From NCBI RefSeq assembly GCF_018219455.1, contig NZ_CP056122.1:3838065-3902064 (forward strand): 64,000 nt of DNA, read 5' to 3'. Positions 1 to 9,073 of this stretch are shown piece after piece (within the stretch, counting starts at the first letter, position 1; each line of letters opens with the position of its first letter). The notes under the pieces are model-generated. The model did no database searches. It saw only the letters and a list, made by a program, of their open reading frames with translations, and was not told where the DNA came from. Made by a program: the position numbers and the translations under genes. The DNA is from Moritella sp. 5. Lineage in GTDB: Bacteria; Pseudomonadota; Gammaproteobacteria; Enterobacterales; Moritellaceae.

Positions 1-40
1 GTGAAATTTATTGACCATTATTATGTTGCCTATTAAATGT

Positions 41-77
41 AAAAATACCCATCAACCTAAGCTGATGGGTATTTTTT
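41..77. terminator. Intrinsic terminator downstream of aroC
   Basis: Inverted repeat AATACCCATCA / TGATGGGTATT around an 8-base loop. A-rich sequence lies on the left and a T run on the right, so it can act in both directions. It would end leftward transcription from aroC and probably also a rightward gene lying before the window. Confidence 0.8.
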
Positions 78-154
78 ATATCATTACCAATAGATAGTCA
101 ATTCACTGTCTCGCCATTACTAGCCTCTGTAAAACTAAGCTAGCCAACCAAAAA

Positions 155-1243
155 CTACATATTTGGTGTGTCTGTTACTACATCTAGATTCTGCGCACGG
201 TGTCTTAGCAAGTGATCCATTAGCGTGATAGCAAGTTGTGCTTCAGCAATTGGCACTGCGCGAATACCGACGCATGGATCGTGACGACCTTTGGTAACCA
301 CTTCAATTGCGTTACCAAACTTATCAATTGATTTACCTGGAATAGTAATACTTGATGTTGGCTTCATTGCAATATGCGCAATGATGTCTTGCCCACTTGA
401 AATGCCACCCAGTACGCCACCAGCATGATTAGAAAGGAAACCATCTTCTGGTGTCATTTCATCGCGGTGCTCACTACCAAGCTGTTCTACAACGCCAAAA
501 CCATCACCAATCTCAACACCTTTCACGGCATTAATACTCATTAATGAATGAGCTATTTCAGCATCTAAACGATCGAATACCGGCTCACCTAAACCAACAG
601 GAACACCCTCAGCAACCACTGTTACTTTAGCGCCCACTGAGTTACCTGATTTTTTCAATCCACGCATGTATTCATCAAGCGCTTCTAATTTGCTTGGATC
701 AGGAAAGAAGAATGGGTTTTGTTCAACTTGATCCCATTGCAGTGCTTCTGCTTTGATTGGGCCCAGTTGTGATAAATAACCACGAATCACAATACCGTGT
801 TGCTCTTTCAAATATTTCTTCGCAATTGCTCCCGCTGCTACACGCATTGCAGTTTCACGCGCCGATGAACGACCACCACCACGGTAATCGCGATGACCAA
901 ATTTCTGATGATAAGTATAATCAGCGTGACCTGGACGGAAGGTATCTTTAATATTTGAATAATCTTGTGAACGTTGATCGGTATTTTTGATCATCAGGCC
1001 AATTGAGCAACCTGTAGTTTTACCTTCAAAAATACCAGAAAGGATCTGAACTTCGTCAGCTTCACGTCGTTGAGTGGTATAGCGAGATGTGCCAGGCTTA
1101 CGACGGTCGAGATCAAACTGCAGATCTTCGAGTGATATTTCAAGTCCTGGAGGGCAGCCGTCAATGATGCACCCAAGTGCTGGACCATGGCTTTCTCCGA
1201 ATGTGGAGATCTTAAATAATTGCCCAATACTATTCCCTGCCAT
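155..1243 (-). CDS. aroC: Chorismate synthase
   Basis: Converts 5-enolpyruvylshikimate-3-phosphate to chorismate, the last step of the shikimate pathway, using reduced FMN in the cytoplasm. The 362-aa length equals the bacterial family norm. Seen directly: the N-terminal GESHG motif (His19), the RPGHADYT motif (His106, matching the second catalytic His), a [14 protein letters not shown] flavin/substrate loop at about 118-131, and an AMKPTSSI motif near 295. A Shine-Dalgarno AAAGGAA lies 9 bases before the ATG. It lies downstream of prmB on the same strand, but a terminator between them suggests its own promoter. Identification is very secure. Confidence 0.98.
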   Translation of the reverse strand: MAGNSIGQLFKISTFGESHGPALGCIIDGCPPGLEISLEDLQFDLDRRKPGTSRYTTQRREADEVQILSGIFEGKTTGCSIGLMIKNTDQRSQDYSNIKDTFRPGHADYTYHQKFGHRDYRGGGRSSARETAMRVAAGAIAKKYLKEQHGIVIRGYLSQLGPIKAEALQWDQVEQNPFFFPDPSKLEALDEYMRGLKKSGNSVGAKVTVVAEGVPVGLGEPVFDRLDAEIAHSLMSINAVKGVEIGDGFGVVEQLGSEHRDEMTPEDGFLSNHAGGVLGGISSGQDIIAHIAMKPTSSITIPGKSIDKFGNAIEVVTKGRHDPCVGIRAVPIAEAQLAITLMDHLLRHRAQNLDVVTDTPNM

Positions 1244-1333
1244 AACAGCGTTTCCTTTATATAATGCCGACTAATACCTTTGAGAATACAAGACCCGCGG
1301 CTTAGCGACAATAGAAAATAGCTAAAAAAGGAA

Positions 1334-1374
1334 TAAAAAAAAACCTGTAACCATCATAAGATGATCACAGGTTT
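1334..1374 (-). terminator. Intrinsic terminator after prmB
   Basis: On the minus strand an imperfect hairpin (arms AAACCTGT / ACAGGTTT plus an inner CATCAT / ATGATC helix) is followed by a run of nine T. It follows the prmB stop and separates it from aroC. Confidence 0.8.
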
Positions 1375-1429
1375 ATCATGGGTTAAAGACCCAATAATAG
1401 TTCGTTACCGCATTATTTAAACGGGGCGA

Positions 1430-2359
1430 CTATTTAAACGGAGCGAACTCTGCCATAGAATCTAAGATCTGCTCTTTGCTGATCACGAAGATACCGTGAC
1501 CGCCATTTTGCATTTCTAACCAGGTAAATGGTACTTCTGGGAATTTCTCTTGCATGTGAACCATGCTATTGCCAATCTCAACAAACAGTAAACCGCCGTC
1601 GTTTAGCATGTCAGGTGCTTGTGCTAGCATTTTAAGCGTTAGCTCTAGTCCATCAAAACCAGACTGTAGACCGATTTCAGGTTCGTGTTTGAACTCGTCT
1701 GGTAAGTTATCAATGTCTTCTTGATCAACATAAGGAGGATTCGATACGATCATGTCGTAACGTAACCCAGTTAAGTTCGAGAACAAATCAGATTGAATTG
1801 GTGTTACTTGATTTTCAACACCGTGATCTTGAATATTGATTTCGGCAACTTCAATCGCACCGTGTTCGATATCAACTGCATCAATGTCTGAATCTGGGAA
1901 TGCATGAGACAGTGCAATCGCAATACAACCACTGCCCGTACACATATCAAGGATACGCATAGGTTCGTGTGTTAACCAAGGTTGGAAGCCATTCATGATC
2001 AGTTCTGCAAACGGTGAGCGTGGCACTAAAACACGTTCATCAACGAAGAACTCTAAACCAGCAAACCATGCTTTGTTAGTCAAATATGCTGCAGGGATAC
2101 GCTCGTTTACACGACGAACGATCAGCTCAACCAATTTTTGGCGTTCAGAAGTAAGCAGTTTCGCATGACGAATTTGAGGGTCAATATCTAATGGTAAATG
2201 TAGTGTCGGTAAGATTAACTGTACAGCTTCATCCCACGCGTTATCAGTACCGTGACCATAAAAAATACCCGCATCGTTAAAACGGCTAACCGCCCAACGG
2301 ATGATATCTTGTATTGTCGTTAACTCTTTGACTGCTTCGTCAATAAAAATCCTGTCCAC
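1430..2359 (-). CDS. prmB: Ribosomal protein uL3 N5-glutamine methyltransferase
   Basis: SAM-dependent enzyme that methylates a glutamine of ribosomal protein L3. It has an N-terminal helical PrmB region, an SAM-binding segment ([14 protein letters not shown]) and the NPPY catalytic motif near residue 207 that binds the amide. I place the start at a GTG at 2359 rather than the ATG at 2401. GGAG lies six bases upstream of this GTG, and the protein then begins [10 protein letters not shown], aligning with the usual PrmB N terminus and giving 309 aa, close to the E. coli length. The ATG start would add 14 unusual residues. It is divergent from smrB, with 77 bp between the starts. Confidence 0.96.
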   Translation of the reverse strand: MDRIFIDEAVKELTTIQDIIRWAVSRFNDAGIFYGHGTDNAWDEAVQLILPTLHLPLDIDPQIRHAKLLTSERQKLVELIVRRVNERIPAAYLTNKAWFAGLEFFVDERVLVPRSPFAELIMNGFQPWLTHEPMRILDMCTGSGCIAIALSHAFPDSDIDAVDIEHGAIEVAEINIQDHGVENQVTPIQSDLFSNLTGLRYDMIVSNPPYVDQEDIDNLPDEFKHEPEIGLQSGFDGLELTLKMLAQAPDMLNDGGLLFVEIGNSMVHMQEKFPEVPFTWLEMQNGGHGIFVISKEQILDSMAEFAPFK

Positions 2360-2436
2360 AATTGACTCCAATTTTGGTAAAGTAACAAAATGTTTAATCA
2401 ACTGAGCTTAGCAGTTGAATTTGGGTAACTAACATT

Positions 2437-3066
2437 ATGTTTAATAAACAAATGAAAAAAAAGATGTTGCTGCAAATAGATGTAGCAAAAGAACAGGCAC
2501 AAGCTGCGCAAGTGAAAGTATCGCAAGCCGCGCTGAAACCAGATGAACACGCTCTTTTTTCTGATAGTATGAAAGGTATAAAACCTTTGGCACAGGATAC
2601 CATACGCAAAACAAAAATCAGGGCTAATAAACCGAAAACACAAGCAAATGATTCAATCCGACAAGAATCAGCGCAACGTGAACATTTTTTCTCCGATCAA
2701 TTTGAGCCCCACATTGCTGACGAAGGTCCTACCCGTTATATACGTGATGGCGTTTCACCCTATGAGCTGAAGAAATTACGTCGTGGTGATTACGAACCCG
2801 AATTGCTTTTGGACTTGCATGGTTTAACCCAAGAAATCGCCAAGGTAGAAATATCTGCATTAATCGCAGAGTGCCGTAAACAGCATATCCGCTGTTGTAA
2901 TGTTATGCACGGTCATGGAAAAAATATTCTTAAGCGTCAATTGCCAATGTGGTTAGCCCAGCATCCTGATATTGAAGCATTTCACCAAGCAACCAAAACT
3001 TGGGGTGGCAGTGCTGCGATATCAATTCTCGTTGAGTTGACTAATAAAGAAGACTTTTTAAGGTAA
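2437..3066 (+). CDS. smrB: Ribosome-rescue endonuclease SmrB (Smr domain)
   Basis: Smr-domain protein of the SmrB/YfcN family, which cleaves mRNA at collided ribosomes. Seen: a charged, Gln/Lys/Ala-rich N-terminal third, then HFFSDQFEP and KKLRRGDYEPELLLDLHGL, with the catalytic-type DLHGL at about 126-130 and HGHGK at 158-162, both hallmarks of active Smr domains. The 209-aa length is somewhat longer than E. coli SmrB because of the N-terminal extension. The ribosome-binding site before the ATG is weak. The divergent prmB/smrB arrangement is as in many gammaproteobacteria. A small membrane gene follows after 7 bp. Confidence 0.95.
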   Translation: MFNKQMKKKMLLQIDVAKEQAQAAQVKVSQAALKPDEHALFSDSMKGIKPLAQDTIRKTKIRANKPKTQANDSIRQESAQREHFFSDQFEPHIADEGPTRYIRDGVSPYELKKLRRGDYEPELLLDLHGLTQEIAKVEISALIAECRKQHIRCCNVMHGHGKNILKRQLPMWLAQHPDIEAFHQATKTWGGSAAISILVELTNKEDFLR

Positions 3067-3073
3067 TGAGTTA

Positions 3074-3340
3074 ATGGTGGTCGATAAACAAGATCTCTGG
3101 TTTGCAGAGCTAGAAAAAGAAAATAACGAGCGTTTGGCGCAGCTTGAAGAAGCAATGATAGAAGAGAATAGATTACACGCAATAAAAGCAGAAGAGATAA
3201 GGGTAAAGGCTGACAAAGCTGCAACATTTAACGTAAAGCACCCAAGGCTTAGTTTTCTAAAGCGTTACAATGTCATCATTATTATGCTGATTGGCTTAGC
3301 TATTACAGTAGGCTTTAATGTGTCGATGTTTATCGCCTAA
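3074..3340 (+). CDS. Small single-pass membrane protein, coiled-coil N terminus
   Basis: An 88-aa protein of unknown function. Residues 10-50 are rich in Glu, Lys, Ala and Leu with heptad-like spacing, suggesting a coiled coil. A hydrophobic segment at about 69-87 (starting NVIIIMLIGLAITVGF) is one membrane helix at the extreme C terminus, a tail-anchor-like layout. It starts 7 bp after smrB and is probably cotranscribed and coupled with it. I do not recognise a named family. Confidence 0.75.
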   Translation: MVVDKQDLWFAELEKENNERLAQLEEAMIEENRLHAIKAEEIRVKADKAATFNVKHPRLSFLKRYNVIIIMLIGLAITVGFNVSMFIA

Positions 3341-3405
3341 CATCAAATGCTTTATCGGTAAGACCAAAACTCGCTATCCAACTGAACCAAAAGACAGGCA
3401 CAAAA

Positions 3406-3432
3406 AAAGGTTAGTGTATAACACTAACCTTT
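3406..3432 (-). terminator. Intrinsic terminator of ytfK
   Basis: Perfect arms AAAGGTTAGTG / CACTAACCTTT with a 5-base loop. Read on the minus strand it is followed by a T run, so it terminates the leftward ytfK transcript. It could also weakly stop the rightward smrB unit. Confidence 0.85.
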
Positions 3433-3445
3433 CAAGCGCGCTTTG

Positions 3446-3643
3446 CTAAACTGCAAATCCTTTAATTTCACGATTTACTTCCGATATACGCATTTTAACA
3501 TTATTCGCTGCATTGCTCGGCATGATTAACAAACCTTGCTGGAACTCTAACAATCCCAAACCTGTGACATAGAGGGTTCCATGAAAAAAACTCTTTACAT
3601 ATCTTGCGATACGCAATGAGTTAAACTGTTTAAAACTACGCAT
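3446..3643 (-). CDS. ytfK: YtfK/DUF1107 family small protein
   Basis: A 65-aa protein matching the YtfK family by its pattern: FKQFNSLRIARYVKSFF near the N terminus, a central GLLEFQQGLLI strand region and a C-terminal SEVNREI. In E. coli, YtfK binds SpoT and promotes (p)ppGpp accumulation under fatty-acid and phosphate starvation. A similar role here is inference. It is monocistronic, followed by its own strong terminator. Confidence 0.88.
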   Translation of the reverse strand: MRSFKQFNSLRIARYVKSFFHGTLYVTGLGLLEFQQGLLIMPSNAANNVKMRISEVNREIKGFAV

Positions 3644-3802
3644 TTAGCACTCCTTTATACGCTTATATAAGTACCATCCAAGTACTTAAACAGATGGCGG
3701 CATAATATACTAACAATAGGGTAATGCAAAGATATTTAACATTGCATTGACCCTTGTATAAAGTGTAAGCACTAATTATAAACTTCATTAACAACTAGTG
3801 TG

Positions 3803-4270
3803 TTACTTTATACTCGCGGGTGTTTCTAACCACTTCAAATTACAACTATTTTCATCTAATTCTAAGCAAGCAATCGCAGATGTTGCGAAGGCTGGCATCT
3901 GCTTACCGGTTGTCAATACTGAAGTGAGATAGCTCACTACAGGTAAATGCGAAACTAGTAAGATTGTTTGGTAATTATATTGCTCAACCAGTGCACGAAC
4001 ATAATCAGCAATATATTCTGCATCCCCGTATGGGGTTATATCTTCACAGACTTCGACACTGTTTACGGTAAATAAGTTCCCGATAACTTGCCAAGTTTGT
4101 GCAGCTCGAACATAAGGGCTGTGTAATACACAATCTAAAGTTGGTTCAATCGCACTTAACCAACTGGCCATATCAACAGACTGCTGTCGTCCTGTACCCG
4201 TTAACTCACGTTCCGCATCGCTGTTTGCATATAAGCCTGCTTGACCGTGTCGCATAATATAAATCTTCAT
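3803..4270 (-). CDS. sixA: Phosphohistidine phosphatase SixA
   Basis: Histidine-phosphatase (phosphoglycerate mutase-like) enzyme that dephosphorylates phosphohistidine on carrier proteins. In E. coli the targets are ArcB and the nitrogen-PTS protein NPr. The RHG motif is at 7-9 with His8 as the nucleophile. VLHSPYVRAAQT supplies the second Arg, and LLVSHLPVVSYL holds the distal catalytic His. Length (155 aa) and layout match SixA. It is a stand-alone gene. Confidence 0.95.
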   Translation of the reverse strand: MKIYIMRHGQAGLYANSDAERELTGTGRQQSVDMASWLSAIEPTLDCVLHSPYVRAAQTWQVIGNLFTVNSVEVCEDITPYGDAEYIADYVRALVEQYNYQTILLVSHLPVVSYLTSVLTTGKQMPAFATSAIACLELDENSCNLKWLETPASIK

Positions 4271-4567
4271 ACCACCACGCTACATTATCTATTGAAGTTT
4301 TATAGATATTAACACAGCACCAAAAAACGATTGCATGATAACGCGCCTTTATGACAAAAATATTAAAAACCACGTTTAGCTTATATTTTTTGAAATTCTT
4401 TTCAAAAAATAATTACTTACCGCTATTTTAGCGCCATACTGACTTATATATTATTAGCAAATAGTATCGTCATCGCACGATTTTATATTGCTAATAAGGT
4501 TATACCCCAGTATTCATTACTGCATTTTAGATTCGCGATTCTTTGAAGCCGATCTAATTTATTTTCT
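4271..4567. other. Divergent intergenic region sixA / M16 peptidase
   Basis: About 300 bp, AT-rich, holding the promoters for sixA (left) and the M16 peptidase (right). I see no hairpin, operator or ORF worth calling. Confidence 0.4.
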
Positions 4568-7393
4568 ATGCAGCCATTACATGGAGCACTCGCCTTGATT
4601 ACTAGCCCTAATGATTCCAAACAATATCGCCACATCACGCTCCCAAATGGTTTAGCGGTATTATTGATCCAAGATGATCAATGTAAAAAATCCGCCGCCT
4701 CAATGTCTGTCGCTGTGGGTCACTTTGATGATCCCCAGCAACATGAAGGACTTGCGCATTTACTCGAACACATGCTTTTTCTCGGTACCGATAAATATCC
4801 CAACCCCGGTGAGTACCAATCATTTATTTCCATGCATGGTGGCAGCAACAACGCGTGGACAGGCACCGAATACACCAACTATTACTTTGATATTAACAAC
4901 AGCTATTTCCATAATGCGTTGGATCGTTTCGCTCAATTTTTTATCGCCCCCAGCTTCAATTCCGACTTGTTAGACCGAGAACGCCATGCTGTTGATTCAG
5001 AATTTAAGCTAAAACTAAAAGATGATGTTCGCCGTTTTTATCAAGTTCATAAAGAAACTGTCAATCCAACCCATCCATTTAGCAAATTTTCGGTGGGTAA
5101 TCTCTCTACGCTCGCAGACACAGAAACCTACACCCTGCGTGAAGAACTGCTGCGATTTTACGAACAACATTACTGCGCCTCTTTAATGAAGTTAGTTATC
5201 CAATCCGAACTTTCACTCGATAAACAAGAACACATGCTTAACGAGATGTTCTCAGCTATCCCTAACCGAGGCATAAACGCGGTCCCTTTAGCGACCCCTT
5301 TATATACCGACGCGCAATTACAACAAGCTATTTGGGTTGAATCGATCAGTGGCCACAAAAAATTATACATCTGCTTTCCGCTCGGTGATATTGTGCCCTA
5401 CTACCAAATCAAACCATTGAGTCACATTAGTCAGTTACTTGGTGATGAAACGGAAGGAAGTTTACTGTCGTTGTTAAAACGCAAAGGTTGGGTAACCGCA
5501 TTATCCGCAGGTAGTGGTCAAAGTGGTGCTAACTTTAAAGATTACAATGTCATTATGGGCTTAACGAGCGATGGCTTTAAGCATATTACCGAGATTGTCG
5601 AATTCTGTTTACAATATATCAAACTGATCGCAGAACAAGGTTTACAGGCGTGGCGTTATGACGAAAAGAAAAATTTCTTAGAGCAAGCATTTCGCTACCA
5701 AGAAAAAATACCGGCAATAAAAAATGTCTCTCACCTATCGCAAAACTTACATATTTATCCACCTGAACATGTCATTTATGGTGATTACATGATGACGGGC
5801 TTTGATATAGAGGCTTGTCGTTTCTTTTTACAGCAATTTAATGCTACGAATATGCGGTTAATGGTATCGGCACCAAACTTGGACACCAATAAAACAGCCG
5901 CTTGGTATGACACCCCTTATCGTGTCGATGACTTTACACCTTACCAGCAACAACGCTGGGCGAATGTAGAGATTGATGAAAGCCTGGCACTGCCGATAAA
6001 AAACCGCTTCATGAGTTCGTCTTTAGAAGCCCTTCCGCTTGATGAAGCCAACCTAACTGAGCAACCAAGGCTAATTGATCAGAGTGAAGGTTTTAAAACT
6101 TGGTTTATGCAAGAACATGAGTTCCATTTACCTAAGGGTAATATCTTCATTTCAATAGACAGTGAATATGCCATTGCCAATACCCATAATATTGCGATGA
6201 CCCGATTAGCGGTTGAACTCTTGATGGAGCAATTAAACAGCCTGACTTATCAAGCCGAGATTGCAGGCATTAATTACCACATTTATGCGCACCAAGGCGG
6301 CTTTACCTTACACATTACCGGGTTTGCCCAGAAACAGTTCGAATTATTAAAACTGATCATCGGTCATCGTCACTTACAAATGATTGATAGTGAAACCTTC
6401 TCGAGTATTCGTAATCAGCTGCTTATCTCGTGGGAAAATCAGAAACAAGCAAAACCAATCAATCGCTTATTTTCAACGCTCACTTCGGTGCTACAACCAA
6501 ATAATCCCTCAAGCGAGCGCTTAGCGAAAGCGTTAGTGAGTATTAAGCAGGAGCAATTACCTGAGTACTTGGAAAAAGTATATCAAAACATCAGTGTTGA
6601 AGTATTCATACACGGTGACTGGCATCAATCTCAAGCGCTAGAAATAAGCCAGTATGTGAAAGATAAATTGCATCCATTTAGCTCTCCCGGTAAAGAGACA
6701 ATACGTAAATTAGTGGACATTCGCGATACAGGTTCGTTGGTGCATGAAGTTGCTACTGAACATAATGATGCCGCGCTGATTGTTTATTACCAAGCATCAG
6801 AGATATCACCAAAAGAGCTCGCTTATTACAGTTTGGCTAATCATGTGATGTCGTCTAAATTCTTCTATGAGTTACGCACCCAGCAACAATTGGGTTATGT
6901 CGTAGGTACGGGTAATATCCCGCTTAATCGTCATGCGGGTTTGATGTTCTATGTACAGTCACCACATACTCAACCAGTGAAACTGTTGGATGCAATCAAT
7001 GACTTTATTGATTTCTTCCCGTTCGGGATGATCTCGTTTACCGAACAGCAATGGCAATCAAGTAAACAAGGCTTGATCTCTAAATTACATGAACCAGATG
7101 CCAACATAAACAGCAAAAGTAAACGTCTGTGGCACGCCATTGGTATTAAAGATAAAACCTTTAATAAATCCGAGAGGATCGCAGAAGAATTAGAAAAAAT
7201 AGAACGCATCGACCTTATTCGCTTTATGGTGGAATTAAAATCTCGCACCTCTGACCGCTTGATCATGTCTACGATCAGCCAAGTAAATAAACATGACGAT
7301 GAATACGAAGAAGATCATGTAGAAAAGCTTGAAGGTACCTATATTGCAGATGTAGAAGCCTTCCAGCAACAAAGTAATGTGTTTGAACTCTAA
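4568..7393 (+). CDS. M16 family zinc metallopeptidase (pitrilysin/insulysin type)
   Basis: A 941-aa peptidase of the pitrilysin/insulin-degrading-enzyme branch, built from four homologous halves around a closed chamber. The inverted zinc motif HLLEH is at 64-68 (His64, Glu67, His68). Glu145 lies exactly 76 residues after His68, giving the canonical HxxEHx76E signature, so the enzyme should be active. A C-terminal segment with RTQQQLGYVV matches the conserved substrate-binding Arg/Tyr region of insulysins. Unlike E. coli PtrA, I see no signal peptide, so a cytoplasmic location is likely. The ribosome-binding site before the ATG is poor. A strong terminator follows. Confidence 0.93.
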   Translation: MQPLHGALALITSPNDSKQYRHITLPNGLAVLLIQDDQCKKSAASMSVAVGHFDDPQQHEGLAHLLEHMLFLGTDKYPNPGEYQSFISMHGGSNNAWTGTEYTNYYFDINNSYFHNALDRFAQFFIAPSFNSDLLDRERHAVDSEFKLKLKDDVRRFYQVHKETVNPTHPFSKFSVGNLSTLADTETYTLREELLRFYEQHYCASLMKLVIQSELSLDKQEHMLNEMFSAIPNRGINAVPLATPLYTDAQLQQAIWVESISGHKKLYICFPLGDIVPYYQIKPLSHISQLLGDETEGSLLSLLKRKGWVTALSAGSGQSGANFKDYNVIMGLTSDGFKHITEIVEFCLQYIKLIAEQGLQAWRYDEKKNFLEQAFRYQEKIPAIKNVSHLSQNLHIYPPEHVIYGDYMMTGFDIEACRFFLQQFNATNMRLMVSAPNLDTNKTAAWYDTPYRVDDFTPYQQQRWANVEIDESLALPIKNRFMSSSLEALPLDEANLTEQPRLIDQSEGFKTWFMQEHEFHLPKGNIFISIDSEYAIANTHNIAMTRLAVELLMEQLNSLTYQAEIAGINYHIYAHQGGFTLHITGFAQKQFELLKLIIGHRHLQMIDSETFSSIRNQLLISWENQKQAKPINRLFSTLTSVLQPNNPSSERLAKALVSIKQEQLPEYLEKVYQNISVEVFIHGDWHQSQALEISQYVKDKLHPFSSPGKETIRKLVDIRDTGSLVHEVATEHNDAALIVYYQASEISPKELAYYSLANHVMSSKFFYELRTQQQLGYVVGTGNIPLNRHAGLMFYVQSPHTQPVKLLDAINDFIDFFPFGMISFTEQQWQSSKQGLISKLHEPDANINSKSKRLWHAIGIKDKTFNKSERIAEELEKIERIDLIRFMVELKSRTSDRLIMSTISQVNKHDDEYEEDHVEKLEGTYIADVEAFQQQSNVFEL

Positions 7394-7412
7394 CTTATAT
7401 AGCCATTAATGC

Positions 7413-7454
7413 AAAAAGGCGCTGTCGGTTATTAACCCACAGCGCCTTTTTTTA
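7413..7454. terminator. Bidirectional intrinsic terminator
   Basis: Arms AAAAGGCGCTGT / ACAGCGCCTTTT with a T run on the right and an A run on the left. It lies between the converging peptidase and LysE-type genes and can serve both. Confidence 0.88.
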
Positions 7455-7466
7455 AAGCAATTTTTG

Positions 7467-8078
7467 TTAGCTGCTTAAACCAATGAAACCACCCAAGGTA
7501 ATCAAAAGGCCACCTGTGGCTTTATTGATCTTATCTTGATAACGATTGAGCATTTGTTTAAGTGTGCCACGGTTCAGCAATATGATGAAACACGACCACA
7601 GTACTGCCGTTTCTAAAAATATAGATAAGCTAATTAATAACTTGTCTGATGTTGGTGTTTCAGGTGCAATAACCTGACTGAATGCCGCCACCATGAACAT
7701 CAAGATCTTCGGATTTAATAAATTACACAATAAACCGTCTAAATACGCTTTCGTTGGACGATAGTTCAATGTACCGGCATCCACTTCAATGTCACTTTTA
7801 CCTGCACGCAGTGATTTAATACCGATATAAATAAGATAAGCAGCACCTAACCAACGCACAACATTGAACAGCATTGGGTGACTCGAAATCAGTAATGAAA
7901 TACCAAACAAACCTAACATCATGTGTACGGCTAAACCAGAAATAATACCACCAACACAATACCACGCGGCACGTTTAGCGTTTAGGCTACCGTATTTTAG
8001 CACTAACATCATGTCAGGGCCTGGGCTGAGCATGCCAAAAAAATTAACTACTAATAAAGACACTATAATTTCGTACAT
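7467..8078 (-). CDS. LysE/RhtB family amino-acid exporter
   Basis: A roughly 203-aa inner-membrane protein with five or six hydrophobic helices and the family signature NFFGMLSPGPDMMLVL near the N terminus, plus an NLLNPKILMF motif mid-protein typical of LysE/RhtB carriers. These export amino acids or homoserine-lactone-like metabolites; the substrate here is unknown. The start is set at the ATG at 8078 (MYEIIVSLL), preceded by GGAG. It lies 68 bp after a LysR gene on the same strand, so the regulator may control it or share its transcript. Confidence 0.9.
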   Translation of the reverse strand: MYEIIVSLLVVNFFGMLSPGPDMMLVLKYGSLNAKRAAWYCVGGIISGLAVHMMLGLFGISLLISSHPMLFNVVRWLGAAYLIYIGIKSLRAGKSDIEVDAGTLNYRPTKAYLDGLLCNLLNPKILMFMVAAFSQVIAPETPTSDKLLISLSIFLETAVLWSCFIILLNRGTLKQMLNRYQDKINKATGGLLITLGGFIGLSS

Positions 8079-8146
8079 AATGATTACCACTCCATTGCGT
8101 TAGGGTAATCATAGAACGTTAATCGAAATGAATATAATGACTTCTT

Positions 8147-9073
8147 CTACTCGACTGCAGTCCCACTAGGAATGTTGCAGCTTAATTGCGCATGTAGTTC
8201 ATCACGCAGCCACTTATGTGCCAAATCATGGTCAAAACGGGGATGCCATATAATTGCAGCCTGTAAAATAGGTAATTTGATCGGTAATTCTTTTCGCGTA
8301 AATTGCTCACCAATGATTAATTTATCTGCAATAGAGTTAGGTATGGTCAATAAGTGGTCAGTTTTAGCGATAATACTAAAAGCCGAAGAGTAAGAAGGAA
8401 TACGCAATGCCACGTCTCTAAACAGTCCTTGAGCAGATAAGGCGACATCAATATCACCCGCTTTGTCTGAGCCCGAGGTAATAATGCCATGTGGATATTG
8501 GGTATAATTCACTAATGTTAACACTTCATTTTCTAATGGATGTCCTTGCCGCATAATACACACGTAATTATCTTTTTCTAACGGTAAATAGGAGAGATGT
8601 TTATGCTCGGGTCTAATAATTGTTGCCCCTAAATCAATCTCGCCACGCTCCATCGCCGCTAACGTAAACTTATCCCAATAGGTGAGGTTAAGTTTAATGT
8701 TCGGAGCCTGTTGATATAAATGTGCAAGGGCGGCAGGTAGAATATAATCGGTCACGTAATCGGTTGACGCGATGGTAAACTCACGCTGAGATTGTAGCGG
8801 TTCAAACCCTCCGGCTACTAACAAGCCATCAATATTATTTAAGATCTGTGCCAGTACTGGTTTTAATTGTTTGGCTTTTTCGGTTAACTGACTTTTATTA
8901 TCCAGTTTTATTAATAACGGATCGGCAAATATTTCACGTAATTTCGCCAGGTTTTTACTCATTGCCGATTGTGTAATGTATTGACGCTGTGCAGCAGCAG
9001 TGACTTGCTGTTCTTGTAACAAATACTGCAAGCTGACTAATAAATTTAGGTTGATACGTTGTAAATTAATCAT
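8147..9073 (-). CDS. LysR family transcriptional regulator
   Basis: A 308-aa regulator. The N-terminal winged helix is visible as INLNLLVSLQYLLQEQQVTAAA followed by TQSAMSKNLAKLREIF, the typical LysR recognition helix. The remainder fits a periplasmic-binding-protein-like effector domain. Its ATG overlaps the stop of the upstream PatZ-like gene by 8 bp, indicating translational coupling within one operon. The target and effector are unknown. An autoregulatory role for the operon, or control of the LysE-type gene next door, are both possible. Confidence 0.93.
   Translation of the reverse strand: MINLQRINLNLLVSLQYLLQEQQVTAAAQRQYITQSAMSKNLAKLREIFADPLLIKLDNKSQLTEKAKQLKPVLAQILNNIDGLLVAGGFEPLQSQREFTIASTDYVTDYILPAALAHLYQQAPNIKLNLTYWDKFTLAAMERGEIDLGATIIRPEHKHLSYLPLEKDNYVCIMRQGHPLENEVLTLVNYTQYPHGIITSGSDKAGDIDVALSAQGLFRDVALRIPSYSSAFSIIAKTDHLLTIPNSIADKLIIGEQFTRKELPIKLPILQAAIIWHPRFDHDLAHKWLRDELHAQLSCNIPSGTAVE

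Noticed and set aside
994-1311. 105-aa minus frame overlapping aroC
   Set aside because: Shadow of aroC in another frame; no start signal.
2394-2643. Two minus-strand frames of 71 and 81 aa over the smrB start
   Set aside because: Antisense to smrB, Cys/Phe-rich composition typical of shadow frames.
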